From contig SRKS01000006.1 in NCBI GenBank assembly GCA_004802645.1, forward strand, positions 496,001 through 560,000: DNA of 64,000 bases, read 5' to 3'. A program made the position numbers and the translations under genes. This document shows positions 1 to 11,302 of this stretch, piece after piece. Origin of the DNA: Amesomyces nigricolor. Lineage: Eukaryota > Ascomycota > Sordariomycetes > Sordariales > Chaetomiaceae. The stretch's first letter is position 1; the number at the start of each line of letters is the position of its first letter. Under the pieces are notes generated by a model, which saw nothing but the letters and a program-made list of their open reading frames with translations, was not told the DNA's origin and ran no database searches.

Positions 1-88
1 TCCCTGCTGAGAATCGTCCCATGAGGTGTCAGCCGCTTCTTGAAGATTGTTGCCGTTTCGCTTCCAAAGTTCCCACTGCCGGGCTCGG

Positions 89-97
89 ATCTGATAG
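89..97 (+). promoter_or_regulatory. GATA-type iron-regulator site (SreA/SRE-like) upstream of FET3
   Basis: The sequence ATCTGATAG matches the ATCWGATAA consensus of the fungal iron-responsive GATA repressor (SreA in Aspergillus, SRE in Neurospora) at 8 of 9 positions. It lies about 195 bp before the FET3 start codon. SreA-family proteins repress reductive iron uptake when iron is plentiful, so the location fits. That this site is used is inference. Confidence 0.5.
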
Positions 98-123
98 GCT
101 GCCATCCCGGCTTTGCCCCGAGA

Positions 124-132
124 TTATCTGAT
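124..132 (-). promoter_or_regulatory. Second SreA/SRE-like GATA site, perfect consensus
   Basis: Read on the minus strand this is ATCAGATAA, a perfect match to ATCWGATAA. A further GATAAG core follows at about 139-144. Two sites within 45 bp, 160-200 bp before the ferroxidase start, is the arrangement expected for an iron-repressed promoter. Confidence 0.6.
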
Positions 133-290
133 TTCGATTGATAAGATATTCAGAGCCTCTTCTGCAGTGTTGACCTCGGATTGTAGCGTTAGGACAGTAT
201 TTTTCCCTGTCTGTTCGGGCTGTTGTTCTTTTGGAGTCTTAGGACAGTCGGCGAGAGCTTCAACACACCTTGAGTTCAGCAACACCAAGG

Positions 291-2464
291 ATGATGGCCC
301 GTCTTGCGTGGCTGACTTGCCTCCTCTGGCACGGCCTCCTGGCTAGCGCCGCCACCGTCACCTACGACTTCAACATCACATGGGTCGCCGCCAACCCTGA
401 TGGCCAGTTCGACCGCCCAAGCATTGGCATCAACGGCCAGTGGCCGATTCCCACCATCCACGTCAACGTTGGAGACCAGCTCGTTGTCAATGTCTTCAAC
501 GCTCTCGGCAATGAGTCGACGTCGCTTCACTTCCATGGCATCTACATGCGTAACGCCGTGCATATGGATGGTCCCGTTGGCGTGACCCAGTGCCCCATTC
601 CGCCTGGAGAGCGCTTTACGTACAGCTTCACCGTAAGTCATGCTCAGGAACATGAAGAACCAGCGCTGATACCTTCAGATTGAGCAACCCGGCACATACT
701 GGTACCACTCTCACATCCACGGCCAGTACCCCAACGGCCTGCGAGGGCCGCTCATCGTCCACGACCCGAAGTCGCCCTTCAAAGACATGTACGATGAGGA
801 GCTCGTACTCACCATCTCGGACTGGTACCACGACGAGATGCACGGCCTCCTCCGCTGGTTTATGAGCAAGGCCAACCCGACCGGCGCGGAGCCTGTGCCG
901 AACTCGGCTTTGCTCAACGAGACCCAGAATCTCAACGTCCATCTGGAGCCGGGGAAGACATATCTTTTCCGCACCGTCAATATGGGCGCCTTTGCGGGTC
1001 AATATCTCTGGTTCGAGGGGCACAATATGACTATCCTTGAGATCGACGGCGTGTACACACATCCGACCGAGGCGAGCATGATCTATCTCTCGTCGGCTCA
1101 GCGCTGCAGTTTCCTCATCACGGCGAAAAATGACACGTCTGCCAACTTTCCGTTTATGGCCAGCATGGATACGGTAAGTTGCCGTTTTTCGGCTGCATGA
1201 ACTTGACTAACAAAACCAGGACCTCTTTGACAAACTCCCTGAGGGTCTCAACTGGAACGTAAGTGGCTGGCTAGTCTACGACAAAGCCAAACCACTCCCA
1301 GTCCCTGCCGTGCTCTATGACCCATTCGAGCCCTTTGACGACATGGGTCTCGTCCCCTGGGACAACCAGACCCTGCTGGGCGAGCCCGATCAGACCATTT
1401 CCCTGGATGTCATAATGGACAACCTGGGCGACGGTGCAAACTAGTAAGCCTCTTACCACTGTATTATCAGAATCCCACGACTTAGCAACCTCCCAGCGCC
1501 TTCTTCAACAACATCACCTACCAAGCCGCCATCGTACCCACCCTCTACACCGCCCTCACCGCCGGCGAACTGGCCACCAACCCCGCCGTCTACGGCACAT
1601 ACACCAATTCCTTCGTCCTCCACAAAGACCAGGTCATTGACATCGTCGTCAACAACCTCGACCCGGGCAAGCACCCCTTCCACTTGCATGGCCACCACTT
1701 TCAGGTCATCTGGCGCTCCGAAGACGAGGCAGGCACCTTCGCCGACTCCAACGTGACGGCGGCCAACTTTGCACCCATCCCGATGAAGCGGGATACTGTT
1801 GTGGTGCATCCCAACGGGAACATGGTGCTGCGGTTCAAGAGCGACAATCCTGGTGTGTCTCCCCCAATCACTTACATCCCCACGTTAACCCCCCTCCTCC
1901 CAAACAAACCACTAACCCCCATACCCCCCGCAGGCATCTGGCTCTTCCACTGCCACATCGAATGGCACGTCCAATCCGGCCTCATCGCAACCTTCGTCGA
2001 GTCCCCGCTTGACCTGCAGCGCACCATCTCCCTCCCCGCAGACCATCGTGCTGTGTGTGAGAAGGCTGGTGTACCGATGGTTGGGAATGCGGCTGGGAAT
2101 AGCAGGGACTTTTTGGATTTGAGGGGGGAGAGGAGCCCGCCGGGGAGATTGCCTGATGGGTGAGTTCTGCCTCTCTTGCGTTGGAAGTGTGGGCTTGTAT
2201 TGTGTGCTGACGGTGTGTAGGTTCACGACCAAGGGGATTGTAGCGCTGGTGTTTAGTAGTTTGAGTGGGATACTTGGGGTTGCGGTAGTGGCATGGTATG
2301 GGTTTGCTGGGGAACCCGTTGCTGGTGCTGAAGGCAAGAAGGGGAGTGGGAGTGGAGAGAAGAAGGGGGGTGGGGATGGTGTGAATGGGGAGGGGGTTGT
2401 TACTGGGGTGGTGGCCGATAGGAGGATGAGTGTAGAAGGGCCTCACCATGGTTCGTCACAATGA
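291..2464 (+). CDS. FET3: Cell-surface multicopper ferroxidase (Fet3 type)
   Basis: Oxidises Fe(II) at the plasma membrane so that the Ftr1 permease can import Fe(III). Six exons (291-632, 679-1173, 1220-1443, 1497-1852, 1934-2159, 2221-2464) give 628 residues, or 627 from the adjacent second ATG. An N-terminal signal peptide is followed by three cupredoxin domains. All four copper-ligand motifs are visible: HFHG in exon 1, YHSHIHG in exon 2, HPFHLHGHHF in exon 4 and FHCHIEWH in exon 5. The last exon encodes one membrane segment (GIVALVFSSLSGILGVAVVA) and a Gly/Lys-rich cytoplasmic tail, as in Fet3. A GTAAGT at 1260 lies inside exon 3 and is read as coding (NVSGWLVYD). FTR1, usually divergent from FET3, is not in the window; only 290 bp lie upstream, so it could be off the left edge. 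Confidence 0.93.
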
Positions 2465-2835
2465 CCGGTATGGAGGGGGTGGAATGAATCGGTGGGCACA
2501 CACAAAGCACTGATAGCGAGGTAGGTAAAGAGCATAATTTGACAGGGTGAGTGAGCCACTCCCAGCAGGACTCCAAGCTCGCCAGGCCCAAAAGACTTCG
2601 CCTGTTGGTCGGAGACCACTCACTTAAGTTCGCGTATTTTGCCGTTTTGCGAAGATTTGACCTCAGGGGAAGAGGCAAGGGGGGGGTTGGTTTTGTCCGA
2701 GTTCAAAAGAGTCTTCTTCGGATATCACCGACACCTGATTCTCAATTAGTATCTGCCAACGGCGCATTAACTTTCAACCATTCACAAACACGATACCAGA
2801 CCTCAACCGACACAAGTCCCCCAAGCCATAACTCC
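2465..2835. other. Intergenic, FET3 to hypothetical gene
   Basis: FET3 3' end and promoter of the next gene. No conserved ORF or RNA seen. Confidence 0.6.
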
Positions 2836-3745
2836 ATGGCTTCCAGGTTCCCACGTGCGGTAATAGGACGCTGGGTGCAACCATCTCGCAACCTTCTTCC
2901 CCGTGCTGCTCAGACCTCTTTTCCCCGACAGCTCATTCCGCTCCACGTGCAACCATCATCTCCCACATTTTTCTCAACAAATCCGGATATTCCCAATTTC
3001 ACATCTTCATTACCAGCCGCCGCCAATGCCATACAAAACACGGAGGGCACCCTCATCCCTCTCCAAGACGAGCCCAACCTATGGCCAGGGCTTCGCGAAA
3101 ACCCACTCGGTGACGCCCACACAATCAAGGACGCCCTAGAGCTGTATAGGCTCTCCTCCTGGGGCTTTGTCCTATTCCGCTGCACCTACTGCTCACAGGA
3201 GAAGTGGGACAAGTTCATCGCTCGCGTCCAGAAGCACATCCGTAAGAGTTTTGAAAAGGCCGGGTTAATGGACGTTCACGCGCGCATGCGCTGGACCGTG
3301 TTTGAGGACCTGGCCTCACTCGACGGCGCTGACATCGTCGAGACAAGCCGCCGGTTTACCGAGTGGGTAGAGCAAGGCCCAGGCGGGCAGGAGCTGGCGG
3401 GTAGTGTGTTCGAGCCGACGAGGGTCAATACGGCGAGGCATGGTTTCTTTCTCCACGTCGACGAGGAGAGCTTGGAGAGTGTGGCAGTGGATGATGCGGA
3501 GGCTGAGAAAATGTGGTGTACAGGTGGCGGGGCCTTTTGCACGATGGTGAGGCCAGGCATTGTGGTCCCAAACGCAATAGAATGGGATCGAGGGGCAGGA
3601 GATGGAGGAGGATGAGATGGCAGATTTTGCAAAGCGCGTTTGGATCGATTTCCTTGTTTCGTTTTATGCCGAGCTCTCCGTCAGCCCAAATATTTGGTAT
3701 TGCTTCCTGTCGTTTCCTGACAACCCAAACATTTACATGCCCTGA
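2836..3745 (+). CDS. Conserved fungal hypothetical protein, probably one intron
   Basis: Function not recognised. From the ATG at 2836 the protein has a basic, Ser/Pro-rich N-terminus that could be a mitochondrial presequence. It continues with a globular region (LYRLSSWGFVLFRC, RRFTEWVEQ, FFLHVDEESLES) of a type common in ascomycete hypothetical proteins. The reading frame closes at 3615, but the +1 frame carries an obviously protein-like continuation (FAKRVWIDFLVSFYAELSV ... NIWYCFLSFPDNP) ending at 3745. A GTGAGG donor at 3547 and a GGGCAG acceptor ending at 3598 define a 52-nt intron that joins the two in frame (2836-3546 plus 3599-3745, 285 residues). I see no clear branch point and the intron itself reads as plausible protein, so a frameshift near 3590 is the alternative. 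Confidence 0.6.
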
Positions 3746-4131
3746 ACTGTCAACTAGCCTTACTTGAAGCATTACTCTTTTATGCCATAACGTTACAATA
3801 TCTTCTGAAAGCTTAATGATTTTACTCGTCGTGATGTCACGGCCACGCTCGATAAAGAGACATGTTTGGTCCCCAGTCTCGGAGCGAAGCCTAAGAGCGC
3901 AAGCGAGGTAAGAAGCGTCCACCCGCCTACGCGGCGGTGGCGGTCAGCCTCAGGCTATCTACCTGCAGGTCAACTGAGTGGGGTTTGGATGGCGTTGTTG
4001 CTTGGTATGTACGCTACTGATATGGGTTTGCGGGTGAGGTAGGGAGGGGTGCTGCTGGTAGTGGCGTAATGCGGAGGGTCCTCGTGTAAGTAGAAGACAG
4101 TGGAGCAAAAAGGAGGTGGAGAACAGCAAAA
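3746..4131. other. Intergenic, includes the 3' flank of the first 5S gene
   Basis: No gene. From about 3925 to 4131 the minus strand is recognisably similar to the sequence after the second 5S gene (15445-15630); see the repeat entries. Confidence 0.6.
3925..4131 (-). repeat. Diverged copy of the 5S 3'-flanking block (copy A)
   Basis: Minus-strand sequence directly after the 5S gene. It shares with 15445-15630 stretches such as TGTTCTCCACCTCCTTTTTG, ACCCTCCGCAT and GCAGGTAGATA, with indels and many transitions between. The 5' flanks of the two 5S genes are not similar, so the shared block begins at the 5S 5' end. Confidence 0.6.
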
Positions 4132-4250
4132 ACATACAACACCAGGGATTCGCTGGTCGTCACCGACCCAACTACTGATCTGGCCCTTACCAGCTTATCT
4201 ATGGGAGAGCGGACGGGATCCCGAGTTTTCTGGTAGGTATGGTCGTATGT
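4132..4250 (-). rRNA. 5S ribosomal RNA gene, copy 1
   Basis: 119 nt. Starts ACATACGACC and ends GTTGTATGT, which pair as helix I. It carries the fungal 5S core GTAGTTGGGT and AGCGAATCCC, the pol III internal control region. A T-run terminator follows on the minus strand. Identical over all 119 nt to the copy at 15326. 5S genes dispersed singly, outside the rDNA repeat, are typical of Neurospora and other filamentous ascomycetes. Confidence 0.95.
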
Positions 4251-6400
4251 GCTTTGTGGACGCGGACAAGCTAATGATATGGAACACATCTAGGGATAAT
4301 GGTCGCCGTATCGTCCCCGTCCTGGAGAGAGCATGATGTTTTTCATGAGCACTGAGCACTCGCAAGTGTTAAGTTAGGTAAGAAAAGCTCTCAGTAAATG
4401 CCTACCTTGAGTAACCAGTATTCGACAGTCTAGACGCTCCAAGGATTTGAGTCGGAGTGCATGGCAAGGGGCGGGTGGAACCAAGGCTACCAAGTAACCG
4501 TCTTTCTCAATCGTCTGGTAACCCGGGAAACCCAATTTTGGCAGTTTCTAGTCGGTTAAGTGTATGCCCACTGTTACTGTGTTTGGAAAGCCGCTTCTCA
4601 CTGATTCCCCAAGCCTCCACAGGCTCACGCTTTTGTCTTCGTGGAATAACTGGGTCATTGGCTCGATGATTGCTTCACATCAGCAGCAAGACACTGGGTG
4701 AAAGAGCGCTGACTACCTGAGCATCTTACCTCGTTGAGCATGTCTGGGGCAAGAAAAAGCCTGCGTCATTGTGCTTGCAGGAGGAAAAGCCCCAAGGCTG
4801 GCCGGGCGGGACGACAGGCTGGGAGAACATGGTTTAGCCACACCCTTTAAGATTCCAAAGTTGAAACAGTTGTGGCGTGTATTGCTGCTGCTACCTAAAA
4901 CGAGTAAAACGAGCCTGTCCACCGGGCAAACATCAGGTGTGCTACACTTTTGGTGCCCTTTTCATTTCCAGAAATCGGTTGGCTGAACAGCCTCGTCTCG
5001 GATATAAGCGAGCCAAGCACACATCTTAGAGTTTACCCGAAAGCGTCTGCGCCTCACGTATCTTTGATCCTTTTCGCTTTTGTTGAAAGGTCCTCATCTG
5101 TGGTCGGGACGCAGAACACTTACCGGATTCTGGTCTCCCAACCGGACCGAGAGCGTTAGTAGGGTGGTGAGAGGCCGGCGTCAGGGAAGGGACAACGCCC
5201 ATCTCAGTTCTTGCTTACCGAGTGTTCGAGAATGGTGACTTGGCAGAATTGCAGCCCACCCACTGATACGGACAGAATGGCATTGTCGTCCATGATCTTG
5301 ATGTTATGCCCCGGACGCCTCCTGGACGACGAATAATCCGTCTTCGGATATAGCACCCTGCGCATCAGCGGGCCAGGGCGGCGCGGGGTTGGATTCCATG
5401 GGGGCAGATTTCGAGGGCGAAAAGGCGACTTGGTTGCTCGTCTGGACCGCGAAGAGTGTTGAGTTGTTAGTTTGAGGATGGAGGGGCTGTCCAGCAGTGT
5501 TGCCCAGTTCCCCGCCCAAGCCTCAGGTTCCAATCGGGAGGGAATCTTGTAGGGACCATGTGCCAACTGCATATTTCAATTGGAAGTCAGTTGCATGTAA
5601 AACAAGAACACCCAATAGAAAGTTGACGGCAGAGTGCTAATTCAACCTCCTAGTTCAGTGCAAAGGCGTTGGGTATGTCCAGTGTTGTAGCTCCTGGTCC
5701 TGTCTTAGATATGATGGGACAACGGTCAAACGCGGCTCACACGCCCATACACATCCATCCGAAGGAATGACACCCCCAAGAACTTGTGAATGTTTGTCTA
5801 CACCGGCCATGGTCACCCTGGTTAACCTTCAGGGGCTCGGGTTACCCGACCTTGCCTCCTGTTGTGAACAGGGTGACTTCCTCTCCTAATTACCATCCAC
5901 ACTCCAAACATGCTGCCTCAAGCAAAAATGATGTTGTTCCTTCCACGACCAAGAAATACTGCAGCAGCGTGTACATAAAAAACCAACAAGTAATAGCCTA
6001 CCCCGTACTCTATATATACAACCAGAACTCAAACAACACTACAACCGAATTAGATAAGTCCATAGGTAATAACCCCTGGCGACGGCCAACCGACAGCCTC
6101 GCGCCCCCTTTCCTATCACAAACAAGTCCTTGTTTTTCCACACAAGTTCCATCCATCCCACCCCGCCCTTGATGCTTTCCACCCCCCCGCCATCCCATCC
6201 GATAAAAAAAACGCCTGGAACCAAGAGACCCGTCCAGGTCCATGCAATCAATACCCGCAGCAAAATCCCACCTCCCCCTTTCCTTTCCCAACCACCTGCT
6301 CCATCCATACCTTACACCGTCCCTCCACCACTCCTTACCAAGGATGATTCCGACCATCTCACGCAAGCAATTCCACCCCTGAACGGAAAAACCTCACTTT
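4251..6400. other. Gene-free stretch between 5S copy 1 and PIS1
   Basis: About 2.1 kb of mixed composition with only short, unrecognisable ORFs; the longest, minus 5204-5572, matches nothing I know. The right end (about 5900-6400) is C-rich and probably holds the PIS1 3' UTR. Confidence 0.5.
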
Positions 6401-7440
6401 CTAAGCAGTCTTCCTCCTCCTCGGCAACCCCACCGCTCTCCGCGCCTGCAAATCGCCCTCCGCCAGCCACTTACACGCCTTGACCAGCTGCACCACGTTG
6501 ATAATCTGCTTTGTCGCCATGATTGGGAACGTAATCCCCGCAAACACCCACGGCCAGAAGCTGTCCATCTTGTTGGCGCGGGCGAGCTCGAGGGCGCCGG
6601 CGCTGTAGGGCGTCGCGAAGATGTGCTTGAGCAGGCTCGAGTTGACCTGCGCGCCCTGGTGGATCGCCTCGGCGGCGTGGTCTGGGACGGTTTGGAGTAA
6701 GGACGGGGAGAGGAGGGGCGAGGAGAAGGAGAGGAGGTAGAGCGCGATGAAGAAGGCTTCGTTGGCGGCGCAGGCGATGAAGAGAACGGTCTGGGGGGTG
6801 CGGGTGTTAGTTTGATTGTGGGGGGAAATGGGGAAATGGGGAAAGGGGGCGCACCTTGTTGGTGTAGTAAAGCGACAGGATGCGGCTGCGCGACTTGTCG
6901 ACGTTCTTGTGGCTGTTCTCGGCGCCGCCCATGACGAGGGTGGCATACATGTGGATGTAGTGGCTGGCGAGGTCGAGGGAGATCAGGCCCTGGAAGACGA
7001 TGGCCCAGCGCGGGAAGGCCGACGACAGGAAGACGAGCAGGCAGGCAGTGGTGCAGCGGTCCGTCACCATGTCCAGCACGGCGCCGAAGCGCGTCGACTG
7101 CTCAAAGTAGCGCGCCGCGTACCCGTCCAGCGCGTCCAGCAGGCACGACACGCTGTACAGCAGTGAGCAAGTGCGCGGGTGCAGCGGCATGTAGTACAGC
7201 GAGGCGAAGGCGAGCACGATGCGCGAGTAGCCTGCGGGGTGGCGGAGGTTAGCTTTGGGTTTGTTGGGGAGGTGAATGGTGTGCGGGCGTACCAATAATG
7301 TTGGGCCACAGTAGGAAGATGTTCTCTTGAGGCTCGTCGTCTGCGATGCCCCTCGCTGCGACGTGGGCGCTGCCATTGGTCTCCTTCTCTTGGGCCTTGG
7401 GCTCTGCCGCGGCCTGGCGTCGAGTCTTTGCTCCAGCCAT
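6401..7440 (-). CDS. PIS1: Phosphatidylinositol synthase (CDP-diacylglycerol--inositol 3-phosphatidyltransferase)
   Basis: Makes phosphatidylinositol from CDP-diacylglycerol and inositol in the ER membrane. Three exons on the minus strand (7440-7293, 7231-6855, 6790-6401) give 304 residues, longer than the yeast enzyme because of a hydrophilic N-terminus. The CDP-alcohol phosphotransferase signature is complete: the pattern DG-x2-AR-x8-G-x3-D-x3-D is read from DALDGYAARY through GAVLDMVTDR. Several hydrophobic segments follow (CLLVFLSSAF, TVLFIACAANEAFFIALYLL, WPWVFAGITFPIM), and the C-terminus is basic. The start at 7440 (MAGAKTRRQ) was chosen because the longer upstream open frame, to 7973, has no family features. 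Confidence 0.92.
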
Positions 7441-10159
7441 GGTATTGTGTTTACTGTCGTCAAAAGATGCCAAAGTTGAGTTCCGTCTCGTCCCAATCGC
7501 TCGAGGTCAAGCTTATCGGGGATGGCGTTTGATGGTGGGAAAGCGAGTGTTCCAGGTTCCGGATGGCGCGGAAATGGGACCACGTTCTTTTTTGTGGATA
7601 ATGTTAATGACGACAGGGGTTTGACGCGGCCTCGTCTTCGAAACTGCGTGTCGTCCGAGGTTGAAGGGAGGATGGCGAGATGGAGGAGTTCGACGGACGT
7701 CGTTGAAGACGGGCCGATCAGTCCGGGTCGGAAGGGTCGGGCTCTCGGAGAATAGGGGGTCGCTGTGGACTGCGGAGCTTTGGCCTGTGTTCGTTCAGTT
7801 TCGTTGGACAGCACAACACGCGATGCGTCGATGACGGTGGCCTGCCACTCCTGCGCAGCGCTGCCCCCGGAAATTTTGGCCTCGGAATCGTGCCAAGCAT
7901 TGATAACGCCAATCGATAAGCCCCTGGCCGCGGTGTAATACGGGCTGTGTAATCTTACGAGAGAATCTTTCATGATCGGGCCCCACTGTCAAGGCAGGGC
8001 AGACCCCACCCAGTGGCGTCCGGCAGTCACTGAGGCATCGCCTTGCGCAAAAAAGACGACGGTAAGCTGCCGCCGAGAAAGCAAAAGTGGCGGCGATCAC
8101 CAACCAAAAAAATATACTGGACCCTGGGTTGTCCGCACGGTATGGGCAGCAGTTCCGAAAGATGAAACCGTTGTGGCTTGGTACTGGGCTTGTTGGTGAC
8201 CGCCATCTTTCGGCCGCGAGGAGGATCAGATGTCTCTCCGCCAAGTCAGCCCTTTCTCTTGGTATCAGGCACTTGTTGCGCTGCTTGATAGCATGACGGG
8301 GGTTAGCCGCGGATCATATGGCTTCCATCCGTTGTCTTTGCTTCTCCAAGTCAGAGTCTGTCAGATGGCGATCATGCCCGCCGGGTGTCGGTTGCGTTGG
8401 CTCTCGTCTGATGGGGTCTGTGCTTGCATACAAGGTTGCTTCGAGGTTGCATCTGGGTCCTGCAAGCTGGTAAATCACATGGAAGCGATCAGAGGAGGGC
8501 GGTTTCCGCTTGGAGGGGCAATTCGAGCGCCCCGCCCGGATTGGACTCCGGCGCTTCGAGGCAACCGGAGATGGTCTGTGTTGGAGATTTGCTGATGTAT
8601 ATACATGTAGGTACGGCGATGTGATGAATCCGAGGGATCACGGCTGTCCAACGAGGGCCCGAGGTCGAAGCGAGCTCTCATGTGCTGTAACCCCCCGTCC
8701 GAAGACCTGCTGGACTCAAAAGGAGGATGTTACCAATGTCGACTGCCAACACAGCAGCCGCGTCTAGCCCCTGCGAAGTCGATCAGCCGCCCCTGCATGC
8801 AACACAAAGACCCTCGCCCAACATCGACAGCTATTTCTTTTTTGGCCCATGGTTGCTCAATATCTCGAGCATTGACCCTCCAGTGGGATTGCATCATCTT
8901 CGGGACGAGCCTCCAGACACCGTTATCGCAATTCGCCGCCGGCCTGGCAATTATCTCCGAAGCTGAGATGGGATTTGCCGGGTTGAAGCTCACGGGAAGG
9001 TTGAAGTTAGAGAGAACTGGATGGGATGGAGACAGCTGGATCGAGATGTGGTCGGTCTGTGCGCCTCAAACCCCACAAAATGAAAGAGAGCAAACCCTGG
9101 AGGACCCTGCGGTGCAGAGCTATTGCAAGGGTCTTGCAGGCGGTTGCGAAGCCATCTCTTCGACCCTTCCGCATCGGAGCCGAGAGAGAGAAAAAAGATT
9201 TGCGCAAGTTGGAGGCATTCCAGTCCATAGAAACTGCCCACGCCCTCGTCTCCATCTCCCCCGAAGCCAGTCATCTGCTGCCCATCGGCCCATCGCCGTG
9301 CATCGCATTGTCCCGTTGCCCAATTCAGGACGCCGCCAAGCCTGCACAAACTGGCTGTGATCGCCACCCCTCGCATCCACCAAGCAGCTCCCCTTGCTCT
9401 GTGCCCTCCGTGCTTTTGCTTTTGGCGTTTGACGTTTGGATGTGGCTTCGTCCCTGGCGGGGTCTGCCGCAGTCCAGTCCAAGATTGCTGGGACGAGAGG
9501 GCATTAAAAAGAGCACAATTCCTCCCATCCCTCCATTGCTCTGTCTGTCTGATCCATCTTGTCTCTGATTCCTGCCGTTCTTCCGGACCTCGACTCCCAA
9601 CTGACTGTCTGAGAGCCCCATCTAAGCCCGGATATTGCCCTTTTTAGAGGTCCCGCCCCCGGCTTCCGCTCCCGAAACTCTCTTCTGCGGGGTTGTCGAC
9701 TTTTTGTCAAACTTCGCCGGACCCGCAGCGCCAGCACTCTTCGGGACACTCAAGCAATCGCATTTTGTCTCCGACGACGCGTCTTTCTTGTTCTGGGTTC
9801 GGCCCCGTGTCTGTGGTATTTTTTTCTGTATCCGGAATTCTTCAACGGCCAGCGCCACCAAGCAACACCCCAGACCGGTGTAAACCGCATCATCGACCGC
9901 ATCCCAGCCAAGACGCCACAAGACCACGACAGCGACACTTCCTGCGCCGCCGCCAGTCACCACACGCCGTCGCTCGCTTGGGCATACCTGCATTGTGCGG
10001 AGTTCCTTAAGCCCTCGGTAGTTCCCGGACGCCACTTCTTGTCGAAATTTCTTGTCTTCAAAGCGAGCAACAAACCCCCACGCGCAACTCCTGCTTGATC
10101 TGAACTTCTTGCGACCCTTTGCCGTTTGCTCTCGCCAGCGATACCACTGACGGATCAAG
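7441..10159. other. 2.7-kb divergent intergenic region, PIS1 to URA3
   Basis: Shared upstream region of two divergent genes. It contains many short ORFs on both strands (for example 8680-9360 plus, 9622-10179 minus) with no recognisable domain and no consistent frame. The last ~600 bp before URA3 look like promoter and leader, with pyrimidine-rich tracts and an ATTAAAAA at about 9503. Confidence 0.5.
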
Positions 10160-11302
10160 ATGGCCGACCGCCATCCCACCCTAGCTCAGCCCTTCGCCGA
10201 GCGCGCGAAGTCGGCCACCCACCCGCTCACCAGCTACCTCCTCCGTCTGATGGACCTGAAGGCCTCCAACCTGTGCCTCAGTGCCGATGTGACGACCGCT
10301 CGTGAGCTTCTGGCGCTGGCCGACAAGGTCGGCCCGTCCATTGTCGTGCTCAAGACGCACTACGACTTGATCTCAGGATGGGACTACAACCCGCAGACCG
10401 GCACCGGCGCCCAGCTGGCCGCGCTCGCGCGGAAGCACGGCTTCCTCATCTTCGAGGACCGCAAGTTTGTCGACATCGGCAAGACGGTGCAGATGCAGTA
10501 CACGGCCGGCACCGCCCGCATAATAGACTGGGCTCACATCACCAACGCCGCCATCGACGCCGGCAAGGACATGGTGCGCGCCATGGCCGAGGCCGCCGCC
10601 AAGTGGAAGGAGCGCATCCACTACGAGGTCAAGACGTCCGTGACCGTCGGCACCCCGGTCTCGGACCGCTTCGAGGACTTCGAGGACATTGAGGAGCAGA
10701 CCGTGCAGACTGACGAGAAAGGTGAGCCCTACCGGCTCGACTCCCTGGACCAGCACCCGCGCGCCAGCAGAGACATTGACGGGCGGAAAGGGAGCATCGT
10801 CTCCGTCACCACGGTGACCCAGTCGTTCGAGCCCGCCGACTCGCCGCGCCTGGCCAAGACCAACGAGCGCGGCGACGACCTCGTGTTCGCCGGCATCGAG
10901 GAGCCCCCCATGGACCGCGGCCTGCTGCTGCTCGCCCAGATGTCCACCAAGGGCTGCCTGATGAGCAAGGAGTACACCCAGGCCTGTGTCGAGGCCGCCC
11001 GCGACCACAAGAGCTTCGTCATGGGCTACGTCGCGCAGTCGAACCTCAACACACTGCCCGACGACGATTTCATCCACATGACCCCCGGGTGCAAGCTGCC
11101 GCCCGCCGGGGAGGAGGAGAACGGGCACATCGAGGGCGACGGCCTCGGGCAGCAGTACAACACGCCGTCCAAGCTGATCAACATCTGCGGCACCGACATC
11201 GTCATCGTCGGCCGCGGCATCATCACCGCCGGTGACCCTCCCTCGGAGGCTGAGCGCTACAGGAGGAAAGCGTGGAAGGCATACTTGGCGCGTCTGGCAT
11301 GA
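10160..11302 (+). CDS. URA3: Orotidine 5'-phosphate decarboxylase (pyr-4 / URA3)
   Basis: Last step of de novo UMP synthesis, decarboxylating OMP in the cytosol. Single exon of 380 residues. The active-site signature FEDRKFVDIGKT lies at residues 98-109 with catalytic Lys102, preceded by the LKTHYDLI substrate-binding strand near residue 64 and followed by MSTKGCLMSK and the C-terminal phosphate-binding segment IVIVGRGIITA. It carries the long insertion (roughly residues 175-245, rich in charged residues) found in the pyr-4 proteins of filamentous ascomycetes, which explains why it is longer than the ~267-residue yeast enzyme. The start ATG (MADRHPTLAQ) matches the family start. Confidence 0.97.
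   Translation: MADRHPTLAQPFAERAKSATHPLTSYLLRLMDLKASNLCLSADVTTARELLALADKVGPSIVVLKTHYDLISGWDYNPQTGTGAQLAALARKHGFLIFEDRKFVDIGKTVQMQYTAGTARIIDWAHITNAAIDAGKDMVRAMAEAAAKWKERIHYEVKTSVTVGTPVSDRFEDFEDIEEQTVQTDEKGEPYRLDSLDQHPRASRDIDGRKGSIVSVTTVTQSFEPADSPRLAKTNERGDDLVFAGIEEPPMDRGLLLLAQMSTKGCLMSKEYTQACVEAARDHKSFVMGYVAQSNLNTLPDDDFIHMTPGCKLPPAGEEENGHIEGDGLGQQYNTPSKLINICGTDIVIVGRGIITAGDPPSEAERYRRKAWKAYLARLA

Noticed and set aside
1260..1265. GTAAGT in FET3 exon 3 as a splice donor
   Set aside because: It encodes the conserved NVSGWLVYD in frame; splicing there would delete conserved sequence.
291..2835. FET3-FTR1 divergent iron-uptake pair within the window
   Set aside because: Only the ferroxidase is present; the next gene on the right is an unrelated hypothetical protein and the left side is cut off.
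5095..5195. Weak resemblance to a decayed 5S gene (GTTAGTAGGGTGGTGA, GGTCTCCCA)
   Set aside because: Only scattered matches, no helix I ends and no B/C-box integrity; not separable from chance by eye.
7441..7973. Long minus-strand open frame extending PIS1 upstream to 7973
   Set aside because: It is in a different frame from exon 1 of PIS1, crosses the intron and has no family features. The ATG at 7440 with the spliced exon gives the normal protein.
8680..9568. Overlapping 226- and 180-codon plus-strand frames before URA3
   Set aside because: No recognisable domain, frames overlap each other and antisense frames, and they sit in the expected promoter/leader region.
10373..11128. 251-codon antisense frame within URA3
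   Set aside because: Shadow of a GC-rich conserved gene; composition simply mirrors URA3 codon bias.
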